DNA of 64,000 nucleotides from CAVVVS01 sp963751355 (GCA_963751355.1 CAVVVS010000046.1:62001-126000); one strand, 5' to 3'; positions 19,515-28,922 are shown, numbered from the stretch's first letter. The notes: generated from the letters alone by a model not told the origin. Made by a program: numbers and translations.

Positions 19515-20651
19515 TTATTGCACAGAATCAAAACTTTCTTTATTTATCAGGATATTATGTGCTGTTAAATCTTTAATTAACAAATCGTAACAATTATTAT
19601 ATGCACCTATGAACTCAGGCGGTGAAATTCCCTTTATCAAATAATTTTCCGATAAAACCAATCTTACTGCTGAAGCACATGTAAAACCCGTTGTACGAGC
19701 CATAGAGGATATATGAGTTTTCTCATCAAATCTGTCGAATAAAGTATACACATATTTCTTATGTTTATTATTTTTCTCTCCCTCAATTATTATTCTCATC
19801 GCTGTAAATTCAGGCTCATCCTCTTCGAGTTTCCATTTGTCCAACAGCAGTTTTGACGTAAGCTCAATAGGTTTTATCTCCATCCCATTTATCTCTACCG
19901 TTTCCCGGCTAAAAAATCCGGAATCTTTTAAGATTTTAATATATTCTATGTGACCCGGATACCGGAGTGTTTTTTCCTTCATATTCGGAATTTTTAAGGT
20001 ATTTAAAAGTGACCTTAAACCATCCGTGTTAAATGCTTCCAAAGTGCCTACAGGATGAATGTCAACTAGCTCTGCATCGGAGAGAGCAGGCTTTGTAACG
20101 ATTTTCATGTTTTCCATCAGTCTGGCAGGACGCGTATATTCTTCAATTACATCCACAGGAGAAAAGGGAGTCTTATATTCAAACGGCAAGGTTCTTTTAA
20201 ATGGTAACCCTCCGACTAATATTTCTGCCGAATCGATTTTCATCATTTTATTATGATAACCCATAATAATATTGCTTAACCCGGGTGCTACTCCGCAATC
20301 AACAACTGCGGTAACATTATTCTTTTTTGCAAGTTCATCCAGTTGAAAAGGATCTTCATCAAAAAAAGAAATATCGACAACATCTTTCCCGCTTTCTATT
20401 ACTGTTTTTAATGTTTTAAAACCCATAAAGCCTGGTACGGCTCCAATTACCAGATCGAAATCTTTCACTAAATCTTTAATAGATTCTTCGGATGATAAAT
20501 CTACCTTGAAAGTTTTGACCTGATAATTTTTTGATAATTTATCGAGCTGGTTTTGATTTAAATCTGCTACACTAACTTCATATTGATTACTTAGATCAAT
20601 CGCGATTGCACTACCGACCATGCCGGCGCCTAGTACTATTATTTTCTTCAT
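19515..20651 (-). CDS. Saccharopine dehydrogenase-family, lysine 6-dehydrogenase-like oxidoreductase
   Basis: A 378-aa NAD(P)-dependent enzyme. The N-terminal Rossmann motif is IIVLGAGMVGSAIA, with acidic D30 in VADLNQ, then VVDCGVAPGLSNIIMGY and EILVGGLPFKRTLPFEY, and later GTLEAFNTDGL and TLRYPGH. This order matches what I recall of Geobacillus L-lysine 6-dehydrogenase better than bifunctional saccharopine dehydrogenases. The likely reaction is oxidative deamination of lysine or a related diamino acid such as beta-lysine. AGGAA lies upstream of the ATG. The linked KamA-type gene suggests a lysine-handling module. A 3,5-diaminohexanoate dehydrogenase role is an alternative. Confidence 0.8.
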   Translation of the reverse strand: MKKIIVLGAGMVGSAIAIDLSNQYEVSVADLNQNQLDKLSKNYQVKTFKVDLSSEESIKDLVKDFDLVIGAVPGFMGFKTLKTVIESGKDVVDISFFDEDPFQLDELAKKNNVTAVVDCGVAPGLSNIIMGYHNKMMKIDSAEILVGGLPFKRTLPFEYKTPFSPVDVIEEYTRPARLMENMKIVTKPALSDAELVDIHPVGTLEAFNTDGLRSLLNTLKIPNMKEKTLRYPGHIEYIKILKDSGFFSRETVEINGMEIKPIELTSKLLLDKWKLEEDEPEFTAMRIIIEGEKNNKHKKYVYTLFDRFDEKTHISSMARTTGFTCASAVRLVLSENYLIKGISPPEFIGAYNNCYDLLIKDLTAHNILINKESFDSVQ

Positions 20652-21080
20652 ATTAATTCCTGTTTATATTTTAGCTAATGTATTTATAATTTTCCAATGA
20701 CAACAAAGAAAGAAATTCATTTATTCGTTAAAATAAAGATAAGATTATTTTTATTACCAAGCCCACCATGTTAACAATGCAGGCACGCTAAAAAAATCGG
20801 AGGTGATTACAAATTGGTTATATGATTTGAAGAAATTTTTATTGATAATACAAGTAATTCAACCCGCAGCTATACTTCTCGTCTAATATTAACTGAATAT
20901 TAAATTATTAAGTAATGAATGCAAAATCACATATATTATTTTTTTATTAAAGTGCTATCCCCTAATTTTCATATGTTAATTTTTAACAATTGTATAAAAA
21001 TAAATATAGTAAATACTTTACGATGGTTTTTAGTTTTACTAGTTGTGAAAGAGTATTTAATTCTTGGATAGGAAAGTTAT
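20652..21080. other. Intergenic region between divergent genes
   Basis: About 430 AT-rich bases separate the lysine-dehydrogenase-like gene (minus) from tauE-like (plus). No gene, hairpin or repeat was recognised. It presumably holds two divergent promoters. AGGAAAG near 21070 serves as the ribosome site of the plus-strand gene. Confidence 0.5.
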
Positions 21081-21917
21081 TTGCATAATATACTTTTTAC
21101 CATTCTGATATATTTCGGTTCTCTAGCGGCAGGCTTTTTAGGTTCACTTACCGGTTTAGGGGGCGGAGTCATTATCGTACCGATGCTTACACTGTTGTTC
21201 GGTGTTGATATTCATTATGCTGCAGGGGCTTCACTGATTTCGGTGATTGCAACATCTTCGGGGGCAGCGTCTGCTTATGTTAAAGAAGGATATTCCAATA
21301 TACGTATAGGAATGTTTCTTGAAATTGCTACAACTCTGGGGGCAATTGCCGGAGCTTATCTTGCAGGTATAGCACCTGCTAATATAATTGCCATAATATT
21401 CGGATTGGTTCTGCTCTATTCGGCTTCCCAATCTTTTTTATCGAGGAAAGAAGAAAATTTAATTGTTGCCGATGATAAAATAGCAACAAAATTAAAGTTA
21501 ACCGGAAGTTATCCCGATAACGGCGTATGGAAGAATTATTCAATGAAAAGGGTTCCTCAAGGTTTCGGCATATGTTCATTAGCCGGAATATTATCGGGTT
21601 TGCTTGGTATCGGCGGAGGTGCAGTTAAGGTTATAGCAATGGACAAGGTTATGAAAATTCCTTTCAAAGTTTCGGCTACTACAAGCAATTTTATGATAGG
21701 CGTAACAGCTGCTGCTAGTGCTGGAATCTATTTAAAGAACGGGTTTATAGATCCTTCGTTAGTAATGCCTGTGATGCTCGGTGTTTTATCGGGCGCATTT
21801 GCAGGCGCAAAAATCATGGGTCGAACTTCATCCAAATGGTTAAAAGTTTTGTTTAGTATCTTAATTCTATTTCTTGCATTCGAAATGCTCAGGAGTGCAA
21901 TTACAGGCGCCATATGA
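21081..21917 (+). CDS. TauE/SafE-family sulfite/anion exporter, TTG start
   Basis: A 278-aa inner-membrane protein of the TauE/SafE family, exporting small anions such as sulfite or organosulfonates. The two family repeats are visible: GFLGSLTGLGGGVIIVPML (residues 18-36) and AGILSGLLGIGGGAVKVIAM in the second half, each a Gly-rich re-entrant motif, with about eight helices overall. Translation appears to start at TTG, with AGGAAAG 6 nt upstream; no in-frame ATG lies near the signature. The stop overlaps the ATG of the DUF1634 gene by 4 nt, so the two are translationally coupled. Confidence 0.88.
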   Translation: MHNILFTILIYFGSLAAGFLGSLTGLGGGVIIVPMLTLLFGVDIHYAAGASLISVIATSSGAASAYVKEGYSNIRIGMFLEIATTLGAIAGAYLAGIAPANIIAIIFGLVLLYSASQSFLSRKEENLIVADDKIATKLKLTGSYPDNGVWKNYSMKRVPQGFGICSLAGILSGLLGIGGGAVKVIAMDKVMKIPFKVSATTSNFMIGVTAAASAGIYLKNGFIDPSLVMPVMLGVLSGAFAGAKIMGRTSSKWLKVLFSILILFLAFEMLRSAITGAI

Positions 21918-22294
21918 AAAAAGAATTATTACATGAAGAAGATAGAAAGATAGAAATTATTCTGGGTAACTTGCTGAGAACAGGTGTTATTATTGCCGCA
22001 ATAATTGTGATTGCCGGAGGAATAATTTATTTAATCAGGCATGGTTTTGAGCTGCCTCATTATACTGTTTTCAAAGGTGAACCGGGAAATATTAAAGATG
22101 TAATCAGTGTTATTAAGGGTGCGCTAGCACTAGAAAGCATATCCATTATTCAGCTCGGTATTCTGGTCTTAATTGCAACACCTGTTTTGCGTGTAGTTTT
22201 TTCTGTTGTTGCCTTTATTTATGAAAAAGACTTAATGTATGTTATCTTTACATTAATTGTATTAGCGGTATTAATTTTCAGTCTTTGGGGATAA
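21914..22294 (+). CDS. DUF1634 membrane protein, partner of TauE-like exporter
   Basis: A 126-aa protein with three hydrophobic helices (about 21-42, 79-105 and 108-125), beginning with a charged cytoplasmic segment (MKKELLHEEDRKIE). ILGNLLRTGVIIAA, LGILVLIATPVLRV and FIYEKDLMYV are characteristic of DUF1634. This family is usually encoded beside TauE/SafE permeases, as here, with an ATGA overlap. It is probably a small subunit or regulator of the exporter; that role is inferred from neighbourhood only. It converges on the hydrolase gene with a 24-nt gap. Confidence 0.85.
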   Translation: MKKELLHEEDRKIEIILGNLLRTGVIIAAIIVIAGGIIYLIRHGFELPHYTVFKGEPGNIKDVISVIKGALALESISIIQLGILVLIATPVLRVVFSVVAFIYEKDLMYVIFTLIVLAVLIFSLWG

Positions 22295-22318
22295 TTAAAA
22301 ACTTTATTTTAAAACATT

Positions 22319-23341
22319 TTAATTTTCCAAAAATTTATTTACTGCCGCATTTACTTTATCCATTTCACAACCCGGACCCAGATGACCGCAATCGTTATCC
22401 AGTTTTATGGTTTCCGCATTTATTAACTTTCCGAATTCAATAGCAGGCAGCGGGTTAACCATGTGATCATGCAGCGATACTATGTTAAGCAGTTTTGCTT
22501 TTACACGTGAAGCCGTTTTTTTCATATCATTTCCGAAAGGAGACGATACATTTTGATTTATCATCGCATTAAGCTGGCTCATCCAATTGTAAGCATTAAA
22601 TATTCGGGAAAAACTTTTTGTCATATTTTTCATGAATATTGGAAATTCTTCAGGTGTAGTATGCTCCACTCTGTATTGCGGAGTAAAAAGATTTAATTCT
22701 TGAAAAGCGGCTACGGTTTTCATAATCATTTCGTCCGGAGCATCACATTTTACCCCTTCTTCTATAGCATATTTTTCTGCAGTCCATAATAGAAGATCAT
22801 TCGAAGTTAACTTGGGCGACCCGACCCATGAAACCGCTTTATCCATAAAGCCTGGATAAGATACTATCCATTGAAAAATCTGCATTCCCCCCATCGAACC
22901 GCCCATTACTGCAAACAAATGATTTAATTTTAGTGCTTTTGTAACAAGCAAGTACTGCGTGTTAACCATGTCTCTGATATTAAAATGAGGGAAAGCCCCG
23001 TTCGCTTGCTCATCACTATTCGAGGGTGATGATGATACACCGTCTCCTAATGCATCCACTGAGATTATGAAATATTTTGTACTATCCGCTATTTTCCCGG
23101 GACCTATCAAACTTATCAAACCTTTCGTTGTACCTCCAAACCATGTGGGAAATAATATTGCATTAGATTTATTATCATTTAGTTGCCCGAATATTCTATA
23201 GCCGATTTTACAATTTTTTATTACACTTCCGTTTTCTAATTTATAGTCACCCAAATTTGTATACAATTGAACGGATTGCGCATAAAGCTGAAACGAAATT
23301 AAAATAAAAAAGACAACAAGCGCTCTTAAAGTTTTACACAT
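22319..23341 (-). CDS. Exported alpha/beta hydrolase related to homoserine O-acetyltransferase (MetX)
   Basis: A 340-aa protein with a signal peptide (LRALVVFFILISFQLYAQ). The fold is that of MetX-type acyltransferases: nucleophile elbow GGSMGGMQ (Ser149), acid in SLHDHMVNP (Asp292) and histidine in DCGHLGPGCE (His320), plus LFPTWFGGT forming the oxyanion side. True MetX enzymes are cytoplasmic and use homoserine and acetyl-CoA. Export here argues for a hydrolase or acyltransferase acting on another substrate. It is transcribed convergently with the DUF1634 gene. The ribosome site is weak. Confidence 0.82.
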   Translation of the reverse strand: MCKTLRALVVFFILISFQLYAQSVQLYTNLGDYKLENGSVIKNCKIGYRIFGQLNDNKSNAILFPTWFGGTTKGLISLIGPGKIADSTKYFIISVDALGDGVSSSPSNSDEQANGAFPHFNIRDMVNTQYLLVTKALKLNHLFAVMGGSMGGMQIFQWIVSYPGFMDKAVSWVGSPKLTSNDLLLWTAEKYAIEEGVKCDAPDEMIMKTVAAFQELNLFTPQYRVEHTTPEEFPIFMKNMTKSFSRIFNAYNWMSQLNAMINQNVSSPFGNDMKKTASRVKAKLLNIVSLHDHMVNPLPAIEFGKLINAETIKLDNDCGHLGPGCEMDKVNAAVNKFLEN

Positions 23342-23466
23342 AAAATTTTCCGAGAGATAGTTTTCAAAAAAAATTAAGCTGTAGTAAAATAACTCATTAG
23401 TTAGTTCAAAGAAATATGAGTAAAATCGGGTAATAAATCTTGCAGGATTGTTTCTCCTCCAAAATT

Positions 23467-24159
23467 TTATACAGAGAAATACGCTTCCAATTTTTTTAGT
23501 GTATCTTGATTGGTTTTTATATCCTCAACAATATTTCCTTCCTCAAGTACTACTATTCTCTCACATATTTCCGTAACGTGGTTCAGGTCATGGCTGGATA
23601 TAAGCATCGTAACTTCCTTATTATTTAGTTCTTTCAGCAAATTTTTCAGCCTGATTACAGTTGAGGGATCGAGATTCGGAAACGGCTCGTCTAAAATTAA
23701 AACTTCCGGCTCAAACATTAATGCTGCTACAATTCCCACCTTTTTCTGATTTCCTTTTGATAGCTGCCGGATATACTTTTTCTTTCCCAGAACTTCTCCG
23801 TTAAAAAAATCTGAGTACGTTTTGAGCGTATTAATTACTTCTTCTTTATTTAATCCGTGAAGATTGCCTAAAAATTCGAAATATTCTTCAGGCGTTAAAA
23901 AATCTATTAAAAAATTTTCATCAAGATAAGAACCTGTGTAGCTTTTCCAATGTTCGCTTTGCTTCACATTTGATCCATTTGATAAGACTTCCCCTGTGTT
24001 TGCTTTAATTATATCCAGAATTAAACTAAAAAATGTAGTTTTGCCTGCACCGTTGTTTCCGACTAACCCGAAACTTTCACCTTTCCTAATCGAAAGTTCG
24101 GGAATATTCAGAACCGTAGTTTTTCCGTAAACTTTGGTTAAATTTTTAGCTTCAATCAT
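23467..24159 (-). CDS. ABC transporter ATP-binding protein
   Basis: A 230-aa cytoplasmic ATPase. Walker A is GNNGAGKTTF (residues about 34-43), the signature is QLSKGNQKKVGIVAAL, Walker B is VLILDEPFPNLDP, and the switch histidine is in ISSHDLNHV. The LSKGNQKK type signature is usual for ABC-2 style exporters. It lies 93 nt downstream of a DUF5687 permease gene on the same strand and is very probably its ATPase. The transported substrate is unknown. Confidence 0.9.
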   Translation of the reverse strand: MIEAKNLTKVYGKTTVLNIPELSIRKGESFGLVGNNGAGKTTFFSLILDIIKANTGEVLSNGSNVKQSEHWKSYTGSYLDENFLIDFLTPEEYFEFLGNLHGLNKEEVINTLKTYSDFFNGEVLGKKKYIRQLSKGNQKKVGIVAALMFEPEVLILDEPFPNLDPSTVIRLKNLLKELNNKEVTMLISSHDLNHVTEICERIVVLEEGNIVEDIKTNQDTLKKLEAYFSV

Positions 24160-24252
24160 TTAGTTACCACTTTAATAATTATTTGATTAAATGTGTTAAT
24201 ACTCTTAAAAAATAAAATGAAAAATTAATTAGGGATCTAATACTTAATAAAA

Positions 24253-26124
24253 TTATACCTGTCTAAATCCTGCAGCCATTTTATATTTCTGTTTAAAGAA
24301 TTGTTTAAGAATTAATCTCATTAATTGTTTATGAAAAATCAGTCCTGCAATACCAAGAAATCCGATAGACAGCAGTGCTTCGGTTTGATATCCCCAAAGA
24401 GCAAGCGGCGCTATAATTGCGGTAGGAATCAGTAAGGTAGGAATTACCGCTAAATATTGTCCCGCACCTTTACCCTGTTGACTCATCATGCTTATGCTTA
24501 AATCAAATCGTTTTCGGTTGAATGTTGCAATAAACATCAAAACAAACGGATTGACACCTATGTTATATAGAAATGCCGCCGTATTTATTTTTACAATATT
24601 CATTCCAAAAAAACCGTAGAACAAACTAATTAAATAGATTATGCATCCGGCAACTATCATTATCATATATTTAGCATGAAGATATTTATTAAAATTTATC
24701 TCCTTTGTAATTATAGCATCAAAGTAGCTGCTTTCCCAGCTAAGGACAAATTGACCGTAAGTAAGCAAGAAGATACCGGTAATTATTATTCCAAAATAAA
24801 TCAACATAATAAGAGAAAATACATCTTCCTTTGGGGTGCTCCAGCTAGCCGCGTTAATAATAAGCGTTGTATCACCGGTTACGTTCAGAACATTTTCTTT
24901 TGGAGCGGAACCATCACCATTTAACGGCTCAAGGTTAGGTTTTCCAAGTGTTATTTTATACTCTATTTTAGTACTCTTTTTTATCGGCAACGTTTCCACC
25001 CAACTTCCGTCTTGCTGCTTTATTAACGGAAGTTCATCCGACTTCCCATCCTTAAGAAATTTTAAATTACCTGCGATAAATACTGTAGCTCCGGTGGGTA
25101 CGTTTTTGGAAATGACCTTAAATGTTACATTCTCGGCATCAGGATCATTCTTTTCCGATATCTTATATGCACTAATCTTCTGCTGCACCTCACGGCTAGG
25201 TCTAGGATAATGGGTTTTGTTAGTATAAGCAGGATAAATAAAGAATCCGATGAGTATCATCGACAAAGAATAAAGCACCATCGTTCTGGAGCGTTTATTT
25301 CGCAGAAGTAATTTCAACTCTAATGAAATATATTTGCCTGTCTCACCGAAACTTTCTAATATATCAAATAATTTAAATGACCTGAAGTGGATTTTCTTTT
25401 GTGTTTCAAAATTTTCCAGGTAAAAGTTATTTATTAACAACCTGTAATTGATAAAATATACGCCGGCAAACAATGCAATTGGTATAAGCACAAGTCCGGG
25501 ATTAGTTATAAATCCGGAGAAAAAGCTTGCCGAAATAGAAGATATCGATATATAATTATATTTATCCGATACAATTACCGCAGCTAGAAGAATTGCGGCG
25601 TACACTCCGTATTTTGAAGTTTTGAGAGAACTCTTTTTCAGGAATGCAACAATAAAACAATCTACCAGTAGAACAGAGATAAAAGCAATTAACCATGTCA
25701 GCCCCTGTATCAATGAGTGAGCCGGTATTACTACTTTTACTAAAAATGGAATTACAAAAAACAGCGGTAAAAAATTGAAAATACTCAAAAAAGATTTTGA
25801 CAACAGGTAGTTTACTAAAGTTGATCTTTTCAAGGGTAAATAAAGATAAGGCTTGGCGAATAAACCATGATTCTTCTGGAAAATTATTCTCAATAGAATA
25901 TCTGCCAAAAAATAAAACAGCAAACCGCTGTTTAACAAAGTTACCGGATCTTTCCCGGGGGCAACTTTTGCGAAAATTTCATTTATTGCTAAACCCACTG
26001 TCAAAAAATTTACTACCAGCAGAAGATACAATAAACCTAAAAGAATATTTGCAACTAAATTTCTCGTCCATATTACAGAGCGGGTTGTTTCACGCCATTG
26101 GTTTATAAAGAGCTTTTTAATCAT
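24253..26124 (-). CDS. DUF5687-type ABC permease with inserted starch-binding-like domain
   Basis: A 623-aa inner-membrane permease. The N-terminal half (MIKKLFINQWRETTRS; several helices between 25 and 230; a helix at about 280-298) and the C-terminal helices (about 436-590) match the DUF5687 permeases of Bacteroidota, which are usually near 490 aa. Between them, residues about 331-428 look like a CBM20/CBM48-type beta-sandwich: VTFKVISKNVPTGATVFIAGNL, then DGSWVETLPI and STKIEYKITLG. The insert lies between two helices, so it should face the periplasm. It may sense or bind a glycan, or be structural. It is encoded just before its ATPase. The start has a weak ribosome site. Confidence 0.83.
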   Translation of the reverse strand: MIKKLFINQWRETTRSVIWTRNLVANILLGLLYLLLVVNFLTVGLAINEIFAKVAPGKDPVTLLNSGLLFYFLADILLRIIFQKNHGLFAKPYLYLPLKRSTLVNYLLSKSFLSIFNFLPLFFVIPFLVKVVIPAHSLIQGLTWLIAFISVLLVDCFIVAFLKKSSLKTSKYGVYAAILLAAVIVSDKYNYISISSISASFFSGFITNPGLVLIPIALFAGVYFINYRLLINNFYLENFETQKKIHFRSFKLFDILESFGETGKYISLELKLLLRNKRSRTMVLYSLSMILIGFFIYPAYTNKTHYPRPSREVQQKISAYKISEKNDPDAENVTFKVISKNVPTGATVFIAGNLKFLKDGKSDELPLIKQQDGSWVETLPIKKSTKIEYKITLGKPNLEPLNGDGSAPKENVLNVTGDTTLIINAASWSTPKEDVFSLIMLIYFGIIITGIFLLTYGQFVLSWESSYFDAIITKEINFNKYLHAKYMIMIVAGCIIYLISLFYGFFGMNIVKINTAAFLYNIGVNPFVLMFIATFNRKRFDLSISMMSQQGKGAGQYLAVIPTLLIPTAIIAPLALWGYQTEALLSIGFLGIAGLIFHKQLMRLILKQFFKQKYKMAAGFRQV

Positions 26125-26878
26125 TTAAATACTTGATAAAATGTTATTAATATTACTTTTCCATTGCTCATTTTTTAAAAATAATAACAAAATTAATTAA
26201 CTACAAAAAATCCAATTACTTATAGCAAATAAATTTATGAAGTACCTCAGGTATTTAAGAAATATCTTCATGCTTCAACCTGATATTCGATCTTAAGCCG
26301 AATTCGCTCGATAAATATGAATTTCTATTTATGTATAAGTAGTAACTGAGTACTGCCAGCAATATGCCGCAAAAGTTTAATATTAATGCTGAGGCAGGAT
26401 TAAAAAAGTAGCTTTGCATCTGATTTTTGATTTGTAGTAAACTTGAACAAGTTGTGGCTGTTAGAATACAAAATAGACCGAATATCTAAAGGGACTAATT
26501 TCTTCTTTAATCAATTTCCACATAATATTTCTTATACATATTTTATTTATCTACATAAGATTTTCTTCAGGTGAAGATTAAAATACTTAATATCGGCAAT
26601 AAAATTCCGCACATATTAAATATTACTACTGTCCGGTTGTTTAAAATTTCATTAGAATTGTTTGATATCTCATCAATTATCAAAGAGAATCTCAAAATAT
26701 AATTACAAATCAATTATTAAGATAAAGTCGATTCCGATCAATAAAATCAGTACTCAAATGAATTTTCTAATTATTAAATCGGACAGTAGTGATTTATTAT
26801 TAATACAAACAATAATCCGAACAAAAGAAGAAATTTATAGTACAATATTTCAGCTTTCAGAATTCGCCACATTTTTTC
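26125..26878. other. Long AT-rich intergenic region
   Basis: About 750 bases separate the DUF5687 permease gene from the permease gene upstream of it on the same strand. The only coding-like stretch is the short minus-strand frame at 26255-26419, listed separately. A plus-strand frame at 26662-26889 is a low-complexity Ile/Ser/Lys run over AT-rich DNA and is not accepted. The region probably contains the promoter of the DUF5687/ATPase unit, and may be the relic of a lost gene. Confidence 0.4.
26255..26419 (-). CDS. Possible 54-aa membrane peptide or gene remnant
   Basis: A short frame encoding MQSYFFNPASALILNF followed by a hydrophobic helix (GILLAVLSYYLYI) and a polar tail ending RLKHEDIS. 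Composition is protein-like with one clear membrane segment, but no ribosome site is evident. It could be the end of a decayed permease gene between the two ABC units, or a genuine small membrane protein. Confidence 0.25.
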   Translation of the reverse strand: MQSYFFNPASALILNFCGILLAVLSYYLYINRNSYLSSEFGLRSNIRLKHEDIS

Positions 26879-27532
26879 TCATGATGTAAATGATTTTCTT
26901 TTCATAAATATTATTGTTGAAATAACGGATAGAGTTAAACCCCACAAGTAAAAGATTACCTCTTCACCCTCATGATATATCAAATTATAAACAGGGATGC
27001 CTATCAAAAACACGGCGGTAAATGAAATAGCCGCTAAGATCAAACCTATAACAAGCATCCGGAATGCATTAGAATTTTCATTCTTGCGGGTAAAAATAAA
27101 TCTTACATCGAAGAGGATTAAAATTATCACCAGAAAAATGAATGACAATCCAAGTTGCGCAAAACTTCTTGCTGCATCACCTTTAGGATCATTAAAGGCG
27201 GTGATTTCGATTAGAAACAAATATCCTGCAACACAGATAACTGGGAAAAGGCCGAATATTATTCTTGCCCTTGCTATATATTTTACGGACATAGGAAGTA
27301 AAGCGTGAAAACGATCTCTTTTTTCTTTTACTCTCTGGTTCCAAATTAGATATACCAGCAAATATGAACCTGTTCCGATAAGGGCTGCCCAAAAGTATTT
27401 ATTCCAAAACGAGTTACTTTTGAAAGGCTGATAATCGATATTAGTAAAAATTGTAAAAGTCGCCAGAATTGCCGCTATGACTAAAAAGATATTAGAGAAA
27501 TAACTAATTTCGTTTTTAATTAATCGCCACAT
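26879..27532 (-). CDS. Membrane protein, probable ABC exporter permease
   Basis: A 217-aa protein with six hydrophobic helices (first IFLVIAAILATFTIF, last LYLWGLTLSVISTIIFM-like), beginning MWRLIKNEISYFSN, a form common to ABC-2 permeases. The start is the Met at 27532, which begins 16 nt after the ATPase stop and has GGG/AAGGA upstream; the longer frame overlaps the ATPase gene. It is the third gene after a GntR regulator and an ATPase, the usual YtrA-type ABC exporter layout. Substrate unknown. Confidence 0.8.
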   Translation of the reverse strand: MWRLIKNEISYFSNIFLVIAAILATFTIFTNIDYQPFKSNSFWNKYFWAALIGTGSYLLVYLIWNQRVKEKRDRFHALLPMSVKYIARARIIFGLFPVICVAGYLFLIEITAFNDPKGDAARSFAQLGLSFIFLVIILILFDVRFIFTRKNENSNAFRMLVIGLILAAISFTAVFLIGIPVYNLIYHEGEEVIFYLWGLTLSVISTIIFMKRKSFTS

Positions 27533-27548
27533 GTTAATACCCAATCCT

Positions 27549-28445
27549 TTATGAAAGTATATTATTCTCAACCTGTTCTTTATTTTCTTTAAGTATTTGA
27601 ACTGCTATTTCATCAATACTCATTCTTGTTTCCTGAATATGTTCCGCACCTATACTTCTGAGTTGTTCCATAGTTTTTTTATAATCCGAACTTATGATTT
27701 TGTAATCATGATCTTCCTTCTGAATGCTGGTAACTTTTTCAAAAGTTACATTGTTATTAGCCAGGCGAAAAGATATTCTTCTCCAATTGTCTGTCAGATC
27801 ATCTTTTACACTTCTTCTTACAATTTTTCCCTCATTTAAAAATGCGAGTTCATCGGCGAGTCTGTTTATATCGGATAAAATATGGGTTGAATAAAAAATC
27901 GCTCTTTCTCCATTTTCTAATACTTCGAAGAGGACATCCAGCACTTCTGTTCTAACAACGGGATCCAAACCGGAAGTCGGTTCATCCAATACAAGAAGCT
28001 TTGGTGAATGAGATAAAGCGGAAATTATAGAAAGCTTAACCCGGTTGCCGCCGGATAATTCCTTCGCCTTCTTGTTAATTGGCAGTCCAAATCTGCTTAC
28101 CAGGTCTGCCGCTAATTTATCTGACCAATTCGGATAGAATTGAGAAATGATCTTGAGATTTTTCTCCCCTGTCCAGTTTTCATAGAAAACATGTTTATCC
28201 CCGACGTATCCTATATCAAATTTCCAGGAAGAATCATTAGGGTCATTTTTCCTTCCGAATATTTCCATCGTGCCGCTGTCGGCTTTTAAAAGCCCGACTA
28301 AGCAATGCATTGTTGTTGTTTTACCGGATCCGTTCGGACCGATATATCCCAGCACTGTTCCCGGCTCAAGATCAAAATTTAACGGACCCAACCGGAAATC
28401 AGGAAAGGTTCTTACGGTATCTATAAATTTAAATGCTTTTTGCAT
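27549..28445 (-). CDS. ABC transporter ATP-binding protein (YtrB-like)
   Basis: A cytoplasmic ATPase of 298 aa. Walker A GPNGSGKTTTMHCL, signature ELSGGNRVKLSIISAL, Walker B KLLVLDEPTSGLDP, switch histidine in YSTHILSD. The C-terminal 90 residues form the extra region seen in drug- or bacteriocin-exporter ATPases of the YtrB/BcrA type. The start is the Met at 28445 with AGGGG 8 nt upstream; the longer frame from 28481 has no ribosome site. It lies 39 nt after a GntR repressor gene and 16 nt before its permease, so regulator, ATPase and permease probably form one unit. Confidence 0.9.
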   Translation of the reverse strand: MQKAFKFIDTVRTFPDFRLGPLNFDLEPGTVLGYIGPNGSGKTTTMHCLVGLLKADSGTMEIFGRKNDPNDSSWKFDIGYVGDKHVFYENWTGEKNLKIISQFYPNWSDKLAADLVSRFGLPINKKAKELSGGNRVKLSIISALSHSPKLLVLDEPTSGLDPVVRTEVLDVLFEVLENGERAIFYSTHILSDINRLADELAFLNEGKIVRRSVKDDLTDNWRRISFRLANNNVTFEKVTSIQKEDHDYKIISSDYKKTMEQLRSIGAEHIQETRMSIDEIAVQILKENKEQVENNILS

Positions 28446-28484
28446 GATTTTCCCCTTGTTTTTTAATGTTGATAAATTCATTTT

Positions 28485-28865
28485 TTATTTATTACCATGA
28501 TTTAATATTATTTCGATAGCTTTTATTATTTCTTTCTTATCCAAACCTTCATTCAATGCTGCACTGATTATTGGTTTTAAATTTTCCTGCAGCCTTTCTT
28601 CAGCCATTTCTTTTTTAGTATGCGCCCTAAGATTTGAAACGAAAAATCCTTTGCCTCTTCGTGAGTATATCAAGCCTTCACGTTCAAGTGTTTCATATCC
28701 GCGCTGAACAGTTATAACACTAACCCTTTCATCTCTTGCCAATGCTCTAATAGAAGGCAAGGTTTCGTTTGCGCTAAGTTCCCCGCTTAATATTTTAGCC
28801 CTTATTTGTCTCGTTATCTGACTTTGTAAAGGTTCATCCGAAAAATCGGTTAGATTAAGAAGCAT
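28485..28865 (-). CDS. GntR-family transcriptional regulator, YtrA type
   Basis: A 126-aa repressor-type protein: N-terminal winged helix at 1-75 (PLQSQITRQIRAKILSGEL, TLPSIRALARDERVSVITVQ, GLIYSRRGKGFFV) plus a short helical tail (NEGLDKKEIIKAIEIIL), the size and form of the YtrA subfamily, which usually controls adjacent ABC exporters. GAGGAA lies upstream of the ATG. Its first 35 residues closely resemble those of the adjacent GntR-PP2C fusion (both L-L-N-L-x-x-x-S-x-E-P-L-x-x-Q-I-x-R-Q-I), so the two may recognise the same operator. Confidence 0.9.
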   Translation of the reverse strand: MLLNLTDFSDEPLQSQITRQIRAKILSGELSANETLPSIRALARDERVSVITVQRGYETLEREGLIYSRRGKGFFVSNLRAHTKKEMAEERLQENLKPIISAALNEGLDKKEIIKAIEIILNHGNK

Positions 28866-28922
28866 CTATTCCTCGAGTTTTTATTTTATTTTTCATGAAA
28901 GATTTTATAATAAGAAATATTT

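Noticed and set aside
26662..26889. 75-codon plus-strand frame
   Set aside because: Low-complexity Ile/Ser/Lys composition from AT-rich DNA, no ribosome site, overlaps the end of a real gene.
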